DNA of 64,000 nucleotides, taken from Deferribacteres bacterium. Lineage in GTDB: Bacteria > Zhuqueibacterota > Zhuqueibacteria > Zhuqueibacterales > Geothermadaptataceae. The notes beneath the pieces were generated by a model. That model saw only the letters and a list, made by a program, of their open reading frames with translations, was not told the DNA's origin and did no database searches. The stretch is from the NCBI GenBank assembly GCA_020633675.1, contig JACKDE010000004.1, forward strand, positions 682,001 through 746,000, written 5' to 3'. Within the stretch, counting starts at the first letter, position 1. Each line of letters starts with the position of its first letter. This document shows, piece after piece, positions 25,978-35,043 of the stretch. The position numbers were made by a program, and so were the translations under genes.

Positions 25978-26205
25978 AACGACCGTCATGCTTCGAGAAG
26001 CCCGTGCTGAGCGTGTCGAAGCGCTCAGCATGGCACCAATTGTCGCCCTGACCTGTTGAAGGGTGGATATTTGAGCCTAAATCCCGTGTCTCGACTACGC
26101 TCGACATGAAGAGGTCAGGCTTATCTAAACGAATTGAAATAGAGTGCTGGACTCAAGCAGCCAAATAAATGGCTTCATCCTGAGCGAAGTCGAAGGATGA
26201 CAGCC
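25978..26205. repeat. Cluster of REP-like palindromes
   Basis: Several palindromic words of one style lie in tandem: TGCTGAGCG/CGCTCAGCA (26005-26013 and 26022-26030), CCCTGACCTGTTGAAGGG (about 26047-26064), TGTCTCGACTACGCTCGACA (about 26088-26107) and CATCCTGAGCGAAGTCGAAG (about 26175-26195). They separate the kinase gene from its regulator gene. Confidence 0.75.
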
Positions 26206-26223
26206 AATAAAAAGAGAAAAGTC

Positions 26224-26994
26224 ATGCAGCAGCTAAAAATATTGATCGTGGATGATGAGCCGCCGGCGCGCAAGAAGCTGCGGACGTTCCTGAAAAATCG
26301 CCCGGAAGTGAGCGCGGTACTGGAAGCCGGCGACGGCATCGCGGCGGTGGCGAGCATCGAGCAGGACAAGCCCGACCTGATTTTTCTCGACATTCAGATG
26401 CCGGGCATGACCGGGCTGGAGGTGATCGAAGCGGTGGGCAGCGAGGCGATGCCGGCGGTGGTGTTCGTGACGGCCTACGACCAATACGCCATCGAGGCGT
26501 TCGATGTGCAGGCGGTGGATTACCTGCTCAAGCCCTACGACGCGGCGCGCTTCGAGATGTCGTTCCGGCGAGCGGTAGAGCGGCTGGCCAGCCGGCGCGA
26601 AAGCATTGCGGCGATTTTGCAGGCTTTCGATCATTTGCAGCAGCATGGCAAAAATCTCGAACGCATTTTGGTCAACAGCGGCCAGCGCTACTTTTTCATC
26701 AAAACGGCGGAGATCGCCTATATTTCGGCTGAGGAAAAGTATGTGCAATTGCACACCGTCGATAAAAAATACCTGATCCGCGAGACCATGACCCGGCTCG
26801 AGCAGCGCCTCGATCCGGCACAGTTTGTGCGCATTCACCGCTCGTTTTTTGTCAACTTGGACTCCATCCGCGAAATGCAGCCCTGGTCACACGGCGACTA
26901 CATTTTGATTCTCAAAAATGGTGAAAAACTGACGGTGAGCCGGAGGTATCGCGAGCGGTTGTGGGGTAGTGTGTCGGGTAGCAAGAGATTTTAA
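26224..26994 (+). CDS. LytTR-family response regulator
   Basis: The receiver domain has DDEPPARKK (acidic pocket), the phospho-acceptor in LIFLDIQMPGM, VTAYDQYAIEAF and LLKPYD. The C-terminal half is a LytTR DNA-binding domain (ISAEEKYVQLHT, FVRIHRSFFVNLDSI, GEKLTVSRRYRERL). The ATG at 26197 lies inside a REP-like repeat, so the ATG at 26224 (preceded by AAAAAGAGAAAAG) is preferred. It is the partner of the LytS-type kinase upstream and should bind DNA when phosphorylated. Confidence 0.92.
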   Translation: MQQLKILIVDDEPPARKKLRTFLKNRPEVSAVLEAGDGIAAVASIEQDKPDLIFLDIQMPGMTGLEVIEAVGSEAMPAVVFVTAYDQYAIEAFDVQAVDYLLKPYDAARFEMSFRRAVERLASRRESIAAILQAFDHLQQHGKNLERILVNSGQRYFFIKTAEIAYISAEEKYVQLHTVDKKYLIRETMTRLEQRLDPAQFVRIHRSFFVNLDSIREMQPWSHGDYILILKNGEKLTVSRRYRERLWGSVSGSKRF

Positions 26995-27154
26995 TTGTTT
27001 GTCAAAAAACAAGATTTACAAACACTCTGTGCTTTCCTCTATATTCTATCAAGTACAATAGATTTTGGAAATTCACTAAATAATAGCAGCACAAACATCA
27101 CAAAGGCTCTGCGAGTCAGCGACAAATCGGCAGCGGGAAGCGTCCGCACCATTG

Positions 27155-30100
27155 CTACTTTTTAGCGGCTCCGGCTTTTTCGCGCACTCCGTCCAACAAT
27201 TTATTTTTGTCCATATCTGCAATCAGATCATAAAATTTAAGAATACGATCCACCAAGCCCTTGGCTGAAGATAGCGCGCGCGCTTGCCCGAAAGCTTCTT
27301 TTGCTTTGTTTGCATAGATTTTATCATCGCCACAGATCGCTAAGCCACACAAAGCCAGGCCTTTGTAATCAATGGTTTCGCCCCGATCTGTCTTATCAAG
27401 AATAGCATCAGCCCGATTTAAAGCTTTTTCAAAACTCTCTTTCGTTTCCGTACCATGGTTCGACCGTAACAAGGCAATTCCAAGAACGGTATATGCTTCT
27501 ACAACATCAGGCGATCCGGTTTTATCCCAAATTTCTGCAGCAGTCCTTAGATGGGCTGTTGCGAGCTCCTTCTCACCTAAACACAGCAGGGCACAACCCA
27601 AGTTTTTGAGAGAGTATCCCTCGCCCTGATAGTACTCAATTTCACGCTTAATATCCAAAGACTGTTGATGATATTCTATCGCTCTATTATAGTCGCCCAT
27701 CCCGTTATAGCAAAGGCCTAAATTATCTAGGCTGGTTCCCTCACTGCGCCGGCTGCCAAGTTTCCTATTGATATCCAAACTTAAACGAAAATGTTCGATA
27801 GCTTTCTGATACTCGCCGAGGTAGCGGTAACACATGCCTAAATTGTTAAGGCTGCTTCCTTCAGCGGCCGTGTCGCCAAGTTCAATTGCAATTTCTAAAG
27901 CATTTTGATGAAATTCACTTGCCTTCTGATAATCACCGAGATGGCGATACCAAATCCCCAGACTTGCTAGTACGAACCTCTCACTTCTGCGATCACCAGT
28001 TTCTTGGGCGATATGCAAAGATTGGTCAAAATATTCATGAGCTTTTTGATAGTCGCCATGAGTGAGATAAAAGTTCCCTATATTGTTTAGGATTGCTCCT
28101 TCATTTTGTCGGTTTCCAACTTTTCGGCAAATATCCAAAGACTGTTTGTGGTATTCAATTGCTTTCCGAATGTCACCCAGGTGTGAAAAACAGGAGCCTA
28201 ACCTAGATAGGGAGACCATCCTGAGATTGTTATTTTCAATTTTTCCTTCTAAGCGTTGATAAAGCTCTAATACTAAGCGCGCATGGCCCCATCGCGTTAA
28301 GTAGTTGTTATCGATCTCCAATAATATCCCCGCCGCAGTATCGTAGTCATTTGATTGGCAGCGCAGATCGAACTCATTCAACTGTGGTGTCAGATCAGCA
28401 AGACTATTCCAGTCCTCACGTGGAAGTCGAATTTTCTTAAAATATTGTGCAGCCCGCTCCAGAAGTGCATACCGACTAAAGATTGCCTGCCCTACTGAAT
28501 TGTCGCTCTGAGTCATGGCCAATAACATCACAATAAACTTGTCACCTTGCCCTCCCTTGGGTATACGGGATAATGCATAATCTCTATCAACTGGATGTAA
28601 ATAGTACTGGGTAGTTTCTTTACGTATGAAATGCATATGAACGAGGCGATTCAAGACCTTAGCGCTATCAATTCCTTCTAGGTAAGGCTTTAGTAGATAA
28701 TCCAAGGCTACATTAGAAACAGGTCGGCCATAGATTGCCAGGGCTTGCATCACCATCTGTGCGTTTCCATCTAATCTATCGTAAGCCTCACCTACCATTT
28801 TTTCTACGACGTGTTCTGGTAAAAGATTATCCGTATCTGCCAAGATATCCGAGAGTGATGTATCTCGATCTGCCGAGAGTATAGCAAAAAGAGCTTCAAG
28901 GGCTCTAGGATACCCATTGGTTCGTTCACGCGCTTTATTAAGCAGTTCATCGGATGCTTCTTTTAGGCCAATTTTCCCATCTGTATCCATTTCACGCAGA
29001 ATATTCTCAGCATAGGGTGATCCTAAGCCTTCATCTAAATCAAATCGCCTCTGCTTTGCAGGTTCAAATAGCGCCAAGTTTCTTGGCGCTATTCTAGTGG
29101 TCAAAATAAACTTTACCGCGTGCGGTTCCGATTTCAATACTGCAACCAAGGCGTTATACACATCTTCATCTTCAACGTTTAATGTCTCCGTGCTCATTTT
29201 ATCTTCAAAATTATCCAACAGAACAACAAAACGCCCTATTGGAAAAAATCCTAGCAAGCATTTCATTTTTTCAACCGTGCTAATTGTAGCATCCTTGTAT
29301 ATTTCACTGAGCTTTTGGGTATCCTCCTTTGTAAGCAAGCGGCAAAGGTCAAAAAAGATGTCTGGAAAACTAACTTTTCGTGAACCTCTTTCGCTGAGAT
29401 ATATTATGCCATCAACTTTTAATTCCTTGCTTTCTGTCAAACCGTCAACATCTCTCGGCAACCGACCAGATTCAAGAAATTTGAGTAATCGACAAGCCAA
29501 GGCAGTTTTCCCTACGCCTGCGCGTCCAACTATTGTTAATAAGCATTCAACCTCATTTTCCAAAAATTTTCCAATAAGCTCTGACTCATAATGCCGATTT
29601 TGCCAATATGTGGGGGCAACTCCTGGTGGCGGATTTATAAACTTTGTCCTAGTCACGCCATCTGTTGGCTTTATAGGTTGTCGTTCACGCTCCATTCCAG
29701 TTGATATACTTTTTTCTACACGCTCCTTTGCACCTTCTGGATCCTTAACAATCTGCTCAAGTTCAAATATTTGCTGCTTCAGAGACTCGGTTTCATTTGT
29801 TATTCTTGTTCTCTGGCCAGAATCCTCAGTTCTGCGCAAATCACGATTCGCATCTGCGAGACGATCTTTCAAAGCCTGCAGTTTGCCCTCTGACGAATAT
29901 AGCCACCTTATGTGCTTCTTAAGCTTTACTAACGCCGTCTCAAATTCACCGGTAAAATCGATATACTGTCGACTTCCAAGTTGGAAAGGGACTTCTACGT
30001 CTTGATGCAATAGGATCGGAATTATTGGTTTCTTGTACTTCAATGCCCGAGTCCATTCATTTTTGCAAATTGATACATCTTCAACACTATCAGGCGTCAT

Positions 30101-30292
30101 AACAAAAATCAAACTGCGACAAGTGCGAATGGCTTCTACAATTTGCTTATCCCAATCTTGCCCGGGTTTGATTTCCTTCTTATCAATCCAAGCAGGAACT
30201 GAAAGAGGTTCATCAATCAATTCTATGTATAATTTTAGCGCAAACTCTCTTGCATCTGCTACCGAATAACTAACAAAATGATGATTTGACAT
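27155..30292 (-). CDS. TIR - coiled coil - STAND NTPase - TPR protein, candidate immune receptor
   Basis: The longest frame starts at 30307, but the in-frame ATG five codons later (30292) has GGAG nine bases upstream. In the longest-frame numbering, residues 8-130 are a TIR domain (HFVSYSVADAREFA, DKKEIKPGQDWDKQIVEAI, IFVMTPDSV) with the conserved SICKNE placing Glu84 where NADase TIRs have their catalytic Glu. A coiled coil (about 140-200) leads to a STAND/NB-ARC-like ATPase: Walker A GRAGVGKTAL (261-270), Walker B RFVVLLDNFED (359-369), sensor-type FILTTR and winged-helix region. Residues about 694-926 hold six 40-residue TPRs. TIR-STAND proteins in bacteria act as anti-phage receptors that deplete NAD+ when triggered. 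The gene is visibly AT-richer than its neighbours and stands alone, which suggests horizontal transfer. Confidence 0.9.
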   Translation of the reverse strand: MSNHHFVSYSVADAREFALKLYIELIDEPLSVPAWIDKKEIKPGQDWDKQIVEAIRTCRSLIFVMTPDSVEDVSICKNEWTRALKYKKPIIPILLHQDVEVPFQLGSRQYIDFTGEFETALVKLKKHIRWLYSSEGKLQALKDRLADANRDLRRTEDSGQRTRITNETESLKQQIFELEQIVKDPEGAKERVEKSISTGMERERQPIKPTDGVTRTKFINPPPGVAPTYWQNRHYESELIGKFLENEVECLLTIVGRAGVGKTALACRLLKFLESGRLPRDVDGLTESKELKVDGIIYLSERGSRKVSFPDIFFDLCRLLTKEDTQKLSEIYKDATISTVEKMKCLLGFFPIGRFVVLLDNFEDKMSTETLNVEDEDVYNALVAVLKSEPHAVKFILTTRIAPRNLALFEPAKQRRFDLDEGLGSPYAENILREMDTDGKIGLKEASDELLNKARERTNGYPRALEALFAILSADRDTSLSDILADTDNLLPEHVVEKMVGEAYDRLDGNAQMVMQALAIYGRPVSNVALDYLLKPYLEGIDSAKVLNRLVHMHFIRKETTQYYLHPVDRDYALSRIPKGGQGDKFIVMLLAMTQSDNSVGQAIFSRYALLERAAQYFKKIRLPREDWNSLADLTPQLNEFDLRCQSNDYDTAAGILLEIDNNYLTRWGHARLVLELYQRLEGKIENNNLRMVSLSRLGSCFSHLGDIRKAIEYHKQSLDICRKVGNRQNEGAILNNIGNFYLTHGDYQKAHEYFDQSLHIAQETGDRRSERFVLASLGIWYRHLGDYQKASEFHQNALEIAIELGDTAAEGSSLNNLGMCYRYLGEYQKAIEHFRLSLDINRKLGSRRSEGTSLDNLGLCYNGMGDYNRAIEYHQQSLDIKREIEYYQGEGYSLKNLGCALLCLGEKELATAHLRTAAEIWDKTGSPDVVEAYTVLGIALLRSNHGTETKESFEKALNRADAILDKTDRGETIDYKGLALCGLAICGDDKIYANKAKEAFGQARALSSAKGLVDRILKFYDLIADMDKNKLLDGVREKAGAAKK

Positions 30293-30307
30293 TTGGCAAT
30301 ACTCCAT

Positions 30308-30844
30308 TTGGAATAACTCAAGCCATTATATTTCCAAGCCTAACGCATCGAATTACCTGCATTGTTATCATAGGCTTCAAAGATTATTGAGATACTCATA
30401 TTCTTTGATCGCAATCTCAAAAATTGAAAAGTATTTGCTACCCCATAATGCTTTTCACTTTTAAAGTGCTGTCAAGCGATGTCGTATATATCTAAAGTTT
30501 TCTTTATCAGCCAGCTTTTTGAACTGTTTGCAAAACATCACATTCTGAACATACTGTTTTCTTTAAAACTTAAAGTATTTTTTTCGTGACTATTCAGTCT
30601 GTCATGCCTTGAGACATCTTCCCTTGAATATCATCCAAATTAAATCGTCCAGTCTGAGCTTGTGGCCGGGAAGATTGCTAAAGCAATGACACTTCAGACT
30701 GAATAGTCACTTTTTTTCTATTTGAGATGTGCCCCCAACTGAAGCGGAATTAAGATTACAAGAAATACACGCAATGTCAAGCACTTTGTCGTGTGACTAG
30801 TTTTCTTGCTGATGTGATAAAAAGTGTGTCGCACCATTCTCTAT
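30308..30844. other. AT-rich intergenic region upstream of the TIR-STAND gene
   Basis: The region should contain the promoter of the TIR-STAND gene. Its right half contains a MITE-like element (30578-30718). No small partner gene, for example a second defence component, is visible on either strand. Confidence 0.5.
30578..30718. mobile_element. MITE-like element with 16-bp inverted ends and 8-bp flanking direct repeats
   Basis: GTGACTATTCAGTCTG (30586-30601) and its exact complement (30695-30710) bound a 125-base non-coding unit. Inside the ends, a further 22 bases match at 17 positions when a 5-base offset is allowed, so most of the unit folds back on itself. TTTTTTTC occurs directly outside both ends (30578-30585 and 30711-30718), consistent with a target-site duplication, though a T-run could arise by chance. 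Confidence 0.65.
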
Positions 30845-31975
30845 TCACATCACCTCACCACGCGTCTCGAGCTTCTTCGTCAGTTGCGTGCGCTTGATGT
30901 AGGCTTGTCGGGCGATGTCGATGTCTTCGAGAAAAATGGGCAGCTCAGCGAGAAGCAACGCCTGCGGGCCGTCTACCAGTGCTTTTTGAGGCGCTGGGTG
31001 GAAGTCAACCAGCACCATGTTGGCGCCGGCAATAATGCCCTGCGCGGTGGCATGAAAAACATCCAGCAGGCCATCCGGGGTTTTTTCGCGCGAGCCGACA
31101 GAGTGCGACGGATCGATGCAGACCGGCATGCGCGTCAGCCTTTTCACCACCGGCACATGCGCAAAATCGACAAAATTGCGGTGGGGATTGCCCAGTGAGG
31201 TGTTCATGCCCCGCAAGCAGAAAATAACATTGGCATTGCCCTCAGTCGCCAAATATTCCGCCGCATTGAGCGACTCACTCAGGGTAATGCCGAAACCGCG
31301 TTTCAGCAAAATCGGGAATTCCAGTTGCCGGCCAACCGCTTTGAGAAATTCGAAATTTTGGATATTGCGGGTGCCGATTTGCAGAATGACGCCGGTCGGG
31401 CGGCCGGTTTGTTCCAGACACTCGCTGATTTCTTCGATATGGCGCTCATGGGTCACTTCCATCGCGATCACTTTGATGCCATATTTGCCGGCCAGCTCGA
31501 AAATGTACGGCAGGCAGGCCTTTCCATGACCCTGAAATGAATAGGGGCTGGTTCGCGGTTTGTAGGCTCCCATGCGGGTGCACTGCTGGCCATTTTCCTG
31601 TAGCGCCTTCATCATCTGTTCGGTGTGTTCCCGCGAGTCAACCGCGCACAGCCCGGCAAAGACATTGAGATTGTCCTGACTGAAATGCACGCCATTGTAT
31701 TCAAATCCCACCGCGCGCTGGCTATCTTTGTGGCGTCCGAGAATCCGGTAGCTCTCGGATATCCTGATTACCCGCTCGACGGTGGGCAGGGCGGCAATCT
31801 GCTCCGAATCGATGCGCGTGGTGTCGCCAATCAGGTAGATTTCCGTCAGCCGCTGCTGCATGCCTCTAACGATGTGTTTCCTGAGCTGCACATTCGGAAG
31901 CGTGCTCAGAAATTCCCAGGTTTTTTGATATTCTTTGGCGTTTTCATCGGTATTAGGGGCGAGAATGACCAGCAT
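30845..31975 (-). CDS. aroF: 3-deoxy-7-phosphoheptulonate (DAHP) synthase, type I-beta
   Basis: The product has an N-terminal ferredoxin-like regulatory region (about 1-100, MLVILAPNTDENAKEY) and a TIM-barrel with GAYKPRTSPYSFQGHG, GTRNIQNFEFLKAVG, LLKRGFG and CIDPSHSVGSREK. These are hallmarks of DAHP synthases joined to an ACT/FL-type regulatory domain. The enzyme condenses phosphoenolpyruvate with erythrose 4-phosphate, the entry step to chorismate, which feeds both aromatic amino acids and menaquinone. GGAGAA lies upstream of the ATG. No other shikimate genes are adjacent. Confidence 0.92.
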   Translation of the reverse strand: MLVILAPNTDENAKEYQKTWEFLSTLPNVQLRKHIVRGMQQRLTEIYLIGDTTRIDSEQIAALPTVERVIRISESYRILGRHKDSQRAVGFEYNGVHFSQDNLNVFAGLCAVDSREHTEQMMKALQENGQQCTRMGAYKPRTSPYSFQGHGKACLPYIFELAGKYGIKVIAMEVTHERHIEEISECLEQTGRPTGVILQIGTRNIQNFEFLKAVGRQLEFPILLKRGFGITLSESLNAAEYLATEGNANVIFCLRGMNTSLGNPHRNFVDFAHVPVVKRLTRMPVCIDPSHSVGSREKTPDGLLDVFHATAQGIIAGANMVLVDFHPAPQKALVDGPQALLLAELPIFLEDIDIARQAYIKRTQLTKKLETRGEVM

Positions 31976-32284
31976 ATATTTTCTCCATTGTCTTGTTGGT
32001 GCTGCTCTGTCTAAAGAATTTGATTATTTGTTTCTATCGAACGGCTGCGAATAACATGATCGCTCGCCTGCACAAATCAAGTCCGTCCCTTCTTTTTGCT
32101 AGATCAAAAAGAAGCAAAAAATCACAGCTAACGAAATGTGGCTAAATTCCTGAGGCCGAAAGATGAATGTGGTAATAGATTCAGTGTTAAAAATATCGAG
32201 TTGTAATGGCGGCTTTGGCTGAGAGCATCATTCGGTGGGCTGCCATTTTGGGATCAGGGAAAATGGCAAGATACGGCTGTAATG
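31976..32284. other. Intergenic region with a short hairpin
   Basis: CTTCTTTTTG (32089-32098) and CAAAAAGAAG (32105-32114) form a 10-bp inverted repeat with a six-base loop. There is no T-run in the direction of the flanking minus-strand genes, so it is not a typical terminator. Nothing else is recognisable. Confidence 0.4.
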
Positions 32285-32878
32285 TCAAGGCTTTTGTGGT
32301 GAGCTTTCAGCGTGATTGGCCACAGCCTCTGGCTTGCGGATGCGGTACAAAAAATGACGCTGCAACGGGTGGCTGTCCGGCAGCAGTGGATGGTCAAAAT
32401 CGTCTTCCAGCTTGCGGCTCATGCCGAGCTTTTGCATCACCCGGATCGAGCGCCAATTGCCGGGCGTGGTCATGGAAACGACTTCATCGAGGTTTAGGAA
32501 TTGAAAGGCAAATTCCAGCGCAGCTTGCGCGCCTTCGGTGGCGTAGCCGTGGCCCCAATGTTGGGCTGCAAGGCGCCAGCCGACTTCCACACAGGGGGTA
32601 AAATGCGCTTCAAAGCGCGGCACCATCAGCCCGACAAAACCGATGAATGGCGCGCCACCTTTGATCTCCACCGCCCACGGTCCGAAGCCATGCTGCTCAA
32701 AGTGCCGCAAAATGCGATCTGCCAGCGCATCGCTTTCGGTGCGCGTCATCACGCCCGGGAAGTGCTCCATCACCAGCGGGTCGGCATTGAGAGCGGCAAA
32801 CGGTAGCAAATCATCATCGCGCCAACGCCGCAGCAGCAAGCGCGCGGTTTCGATGGTTGAAGATAGCGAAGAACTCAT
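32285..32878 (-). CDS. GNAT-family N-acetyltransferase (RimJ/RimL-like)
   Basis: The 197-residue protein begins with the RimJ-style ETARLLLRRWRDDDL, followed by EVGWRLAAQHWGHGYATEGA (acetyl-CoA loop) and the NWRSIRVMQKLGM signature. RimJ/RimL-type enzymes acetylate the N terminus of ribosomal proteins or small molecules; the substrate here is not predictable. It lies alone between an intergenic hairpin and the 60-base inverted repeat at 32941. Confidence 0.87.
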   Translation of the reverse strand: MSSSLSSTIETARLLLRRWRDDDLLPFAALNADPLVMEHFPGVMTRTESDALADRILRHFEQHGFGPWAVEIKGGAPFIGFVGLMVPRFEAHFTPCVEVGWRLAAQHWGHGYATEGAQAALEFAFQFLNLDEVVSMTTPGNWRSIRVMQKLGMSRKLEDDFDHPLLPDSHPLQRHFLYRIRKPEAVANHAESSPQKP

Positions 32879-32940
32879 CTGAAATCGTTTTTTGGAAGAT
32901 TTTGTATATGGATGTTATGTAGTGCGATGAAAAGCACATA

Positions 32941-33000
32941 TTTCACGCAAAGTCGCCAAGCCGGAAAGATTATGCAAAATTTCTGCACCTTTGCGTGAAA
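32941..33000. repeat. 60-base element with 12-bp perfect inverted ends
   Basis: TTTCACGCAAAG (32941-32952) and CTTTGCGTGAAA (32989-33000) flank a short non-coding core. The element lies 14 bases downstream of the stop of the minus-strand gene 33015-33566 and may help end its transcript, though no T-run follows. Confidence 0.7.
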
Positions 33001-33014
33001 GCCCATCTTATGCC

Positions 33015-33566
33015 TTACTTTTGATTCAATACAAACAGCTTTTGGCTGCCGCTTGCTGCTCCGATGATAGTGCCCAATACTGGCAGGGATGTGCCCACCA
33101 GAAAAACATAATACGGCAAGGTGCCTTCGGCAAATCCGCCTTCACTTGGCTCGGAATCGCCGAGCGTCGCCAGGTAGGCAACGCCAACAAAACCGCCCCA
33201 CGCGAGCGCGCCACCGGCAAATCCCTCCACAGCGCCGCGAGCATGATTTTTGACGACAATGCGGTGAATATCGGCGATGGCACGTTGCTGACGCTCTTCC
33301 GTTTTTGTATCGATAAAAAAAACCGTATCGGCAAACACATGAACATTTTTCGCACTCAATACCGCATCATCGTGCAGCAATGCGATTTGTGCGTGCTTCC
33401 CTGCCAGTTCTTTATTCATTTTTATCAGGTCATCTGATGGAACGCCAGGCTGAATGTGGCGTGAATGGATGCAGCCGACGTTGAAAATGGATACGACCAT
33501 AATGAGCCGGAAAACAGGCTTCATCCAAAAATTCGACAGCAAATAGAATTTCATCCTTTTCACCAT
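33015..33566 (-). CDS. Predicted lipoprotein of unknown function
   Basis: A hydrophobic leader ends in the lipobox-like FNVGC (Cys32), so the mature protein should be lipid-anchored from about residue 32. The rest has a beta-type stretch (DDAVLSAKNVHVFADTVFFI), a Gly-rich segment (AVEGFAGGALAWGGFVGVAY) and a second hydrophobic segment near the C terminus (YYVFLVGTSLPVLGTIIGAA), as in glycine-zipper proteins. Possible starts are at 33566, 33551 and 33524; none has a convincing Shine-Dalgarno. No family is recognised. Confidence 0.7.
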   Translation of the reverse strand: MVKRMKFYLLSNFWMKPVFRLIMVVSIFNVGCIHSRHIQPGVPSDDLIKMNKELAGKHAQIALLHDDAVLSAKNVHVFADTVFFIDTKTEERQQRAIADIHRIVVKNHARGAVEGFAGGALAWGGFVGVAYLATLGDSEPSEGGFAEGTLPYYVFLVGTSLPVLGTIIGAASGSQKLFVLNQK

Positions 33567-33770
33567 GTGGTTGCGTGTTCACACAGCTCAATGTCTTTTT
33601 AAGTTTGGCATTCTTGCGCGGACAAAATGTCCATAAGGACCTGCAATGTCAAGTATATTGAGGCGGAATAGAGCGCAACTGGAACAGCATTTGATTGACG
33701 AACAGCTTTATTCAAATCAAAAAGATCGTTGTCTGTACTTAAAAAAATGGGTGGGGGCGTTGGCGGTAGC

Positions 33771-33828
33771 AAAAAATTCGGGAGCGCTTTTGCGGATGAT
33801 TTTCAAGCCACCAAAAGCTGCTCCCGAA
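33771..33828 (-). terminator. Rho-independent terminator of the RRM gene
   Basis: TTCGGGAGC (33777-33785) pairs with GCTCCCGAA (33820-33828), with a second block TTTTG/CAAAA inside. On the minus strand the stem is followed by TTTTTT. It lies 35 bases after the stop of the RNA-binding protein gene. Confidence 0.8.
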
Positions 33829-33862
33829 CTGAATTCAAGGGGATGGTACGAAAGGCCGATGA

Positions 33863-34135
33863 TTAGAAGCGACGACCGCCGCCACCGCCACTTTTGCGCG
33901 GGCGTGCTTCATTCACGATCAACGCACGGCCGCCGACTTCGGTGCCGTCCACCGCTGAAATGGCGGCCTGGGCTTCGGCTTTGTCCGGCATTTCCACGAA
34001 GGCAAAGCCTCTGGAATCGCCAGTGTAGCGATCTTTGATGAGATTTACCGTATCGATCTTGCCGTGTGACTCGAAAAGGCTTCGCACTTCATCTTCGGAA
34101 GTTTCGCGGGCCAGGTTACCAACATAAATGTTCAT
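33863..34135 (-). CDS. RRM-domain RNA-binding protein
   Basis: A single RNA recognition motif fills the 90-residue protein: RNP2 NIYVGNL near the start and RNP1 RGFAFVEM, followed by a short basic Gly-rich tail (RPRKSGGGGGRRF). This architecture is that of cold-induced bacterial and cyanobacterial Rbp proteins, which bind single-stranded RNA. AGGAG precedes the ATG. It has its own terminator and is probably monocistronic. Confidence 0.93.
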   Translation of the reverse strand: MNIYVGNLARETSEDEVRSLFESHGKIDTVNLIKDRYTGDSRGFAFVEMPDKAEAQAAISAVDGTEVGGRALIVNEARPRKSGGGGGRRF

Positions 34136-34312
34136 TGTTTACTCCTGTCTGTTTGCGTTTGCTCTCGGGAGCCTGATCGCAAGTCCATCATGCCACGTTA
34201 AAATCCTTGCCAGGTCATGTACTGAAAATTTCAGGCCAGGAGCACTTTTCAGGAGTTCACAGTTCGACAAAATTTATTGTGGTTTCAGGTCCAAATGAAT
34301 TAGATTTTTGTT

Positions 34313-34741
34313 TTACTGTATTTCAACCAGCTCAATTTCAAATGTCAGTTCTTTGCCAGCGAGCGGATGGTTGGCATCGAGCTTAACGTTTTTGTCATCG
34401 ACACCGACGACATACACAGGCGTGGTGCGGCCATCTTTGCTGCTCATCTGCAATTGCTGACCGATTTCAGGCTTGAGATCCGGCGGCATCATGTCGCGCC
34501 CCACTTCCAAAACCAGGTCTTCGCGATGCGGACCGTATGCTTCATCTGAAGGGATGACTGTGGTCACGGCCTCACCGGGCTGCAGGCCCATAACCGCTTT
34601 TTCAAAACCGGGAATGATACTGCCGCTGCCAAGCTCGAACTCCAGCGGATCTCTGCCTTGCGATGAATCGAACACTTCGCCATCAGCAAGCTTGCCGGTG
34701 TAATGCACGCTTACTTTGTCGCCATTTTTTGCTTTAGCCAT
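34313..34741 (-). CDS. FKBP-type peptidyl-prolyl isomerase (SlyD-like)
   Basis: The ATG at 34741 has AGAGG at the right distance, whereas the longer frame from 34777 does not. The core has VSVHYTGKLADGEVFDSS, PGFEKAVMGLQPGE, then an insert-in-flap region as in SlyD (AYGPHREDLVLEVGRDMMP) and HPLAGKELTFEIELVEI at the end. It lacks the His-rich metal-binding tail of E. coli SlyD. The family speeds prolyl isomerisation and acts as a chaperone in the cytoplasm. Confidence 0.92.
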   Translation of the reverse strand: MAKAKNGDKVSVHYTGKLADGEVFDSSQGRDPLEFELGSGSIIPGFEKAVMGLQPGEAVTTVIPSDEAYGPHREDLVLEVGRDMMPPDLKPEIGQQLQMSSKDGRTTPVYVVGVDDKNVKLDANHPLAGKELTFEIELVEIQ

Positions 34742-35043
34742 AATATAACCTCTTGCTTTTGAGTCGAAAAAGGACAATCGCGATTGCTATATGCGCGTAG
34801 CAGTGCACACGCTTGTCTGCACTGTTTGATAAATCAACAGCCGAGAACATTCAACGAGAAAAAATCAAATTCGTCGGGGGAAGGTGAGGATGCTTCAAAA
34901 GGTGAGAAAAAAAGACTTGCCTTCAAAAACGGGCCACCAACACCGGCAAACAGGATTTGCACCTACTGTTTTCTTCAAAAATTCCGGTTTCGATGAAAAT
35001 TCAAAACTGCCAAGTGACAGGTTAGCGATAATCGCTCTGAAAA

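Noticed and set aside
26996..27024. TGTTTGT and ACAAACA arms after the LytTR gene, resembling the ends of the 47517 palindrome
   Set aside because: Only the outer seven bases pair; the inner sequence does not match or pair, and no -24/-12 site follows. It is probably chance in AT-rich DNA.
32089..32114. A 10-bp inverted repeat as terminator of the DAHP synthase or GNAT transcript
   Set aside because: It lies upstream of the GNAT start and of no gene end in a suitable position, and no T-run follows the stem on the minus strand.
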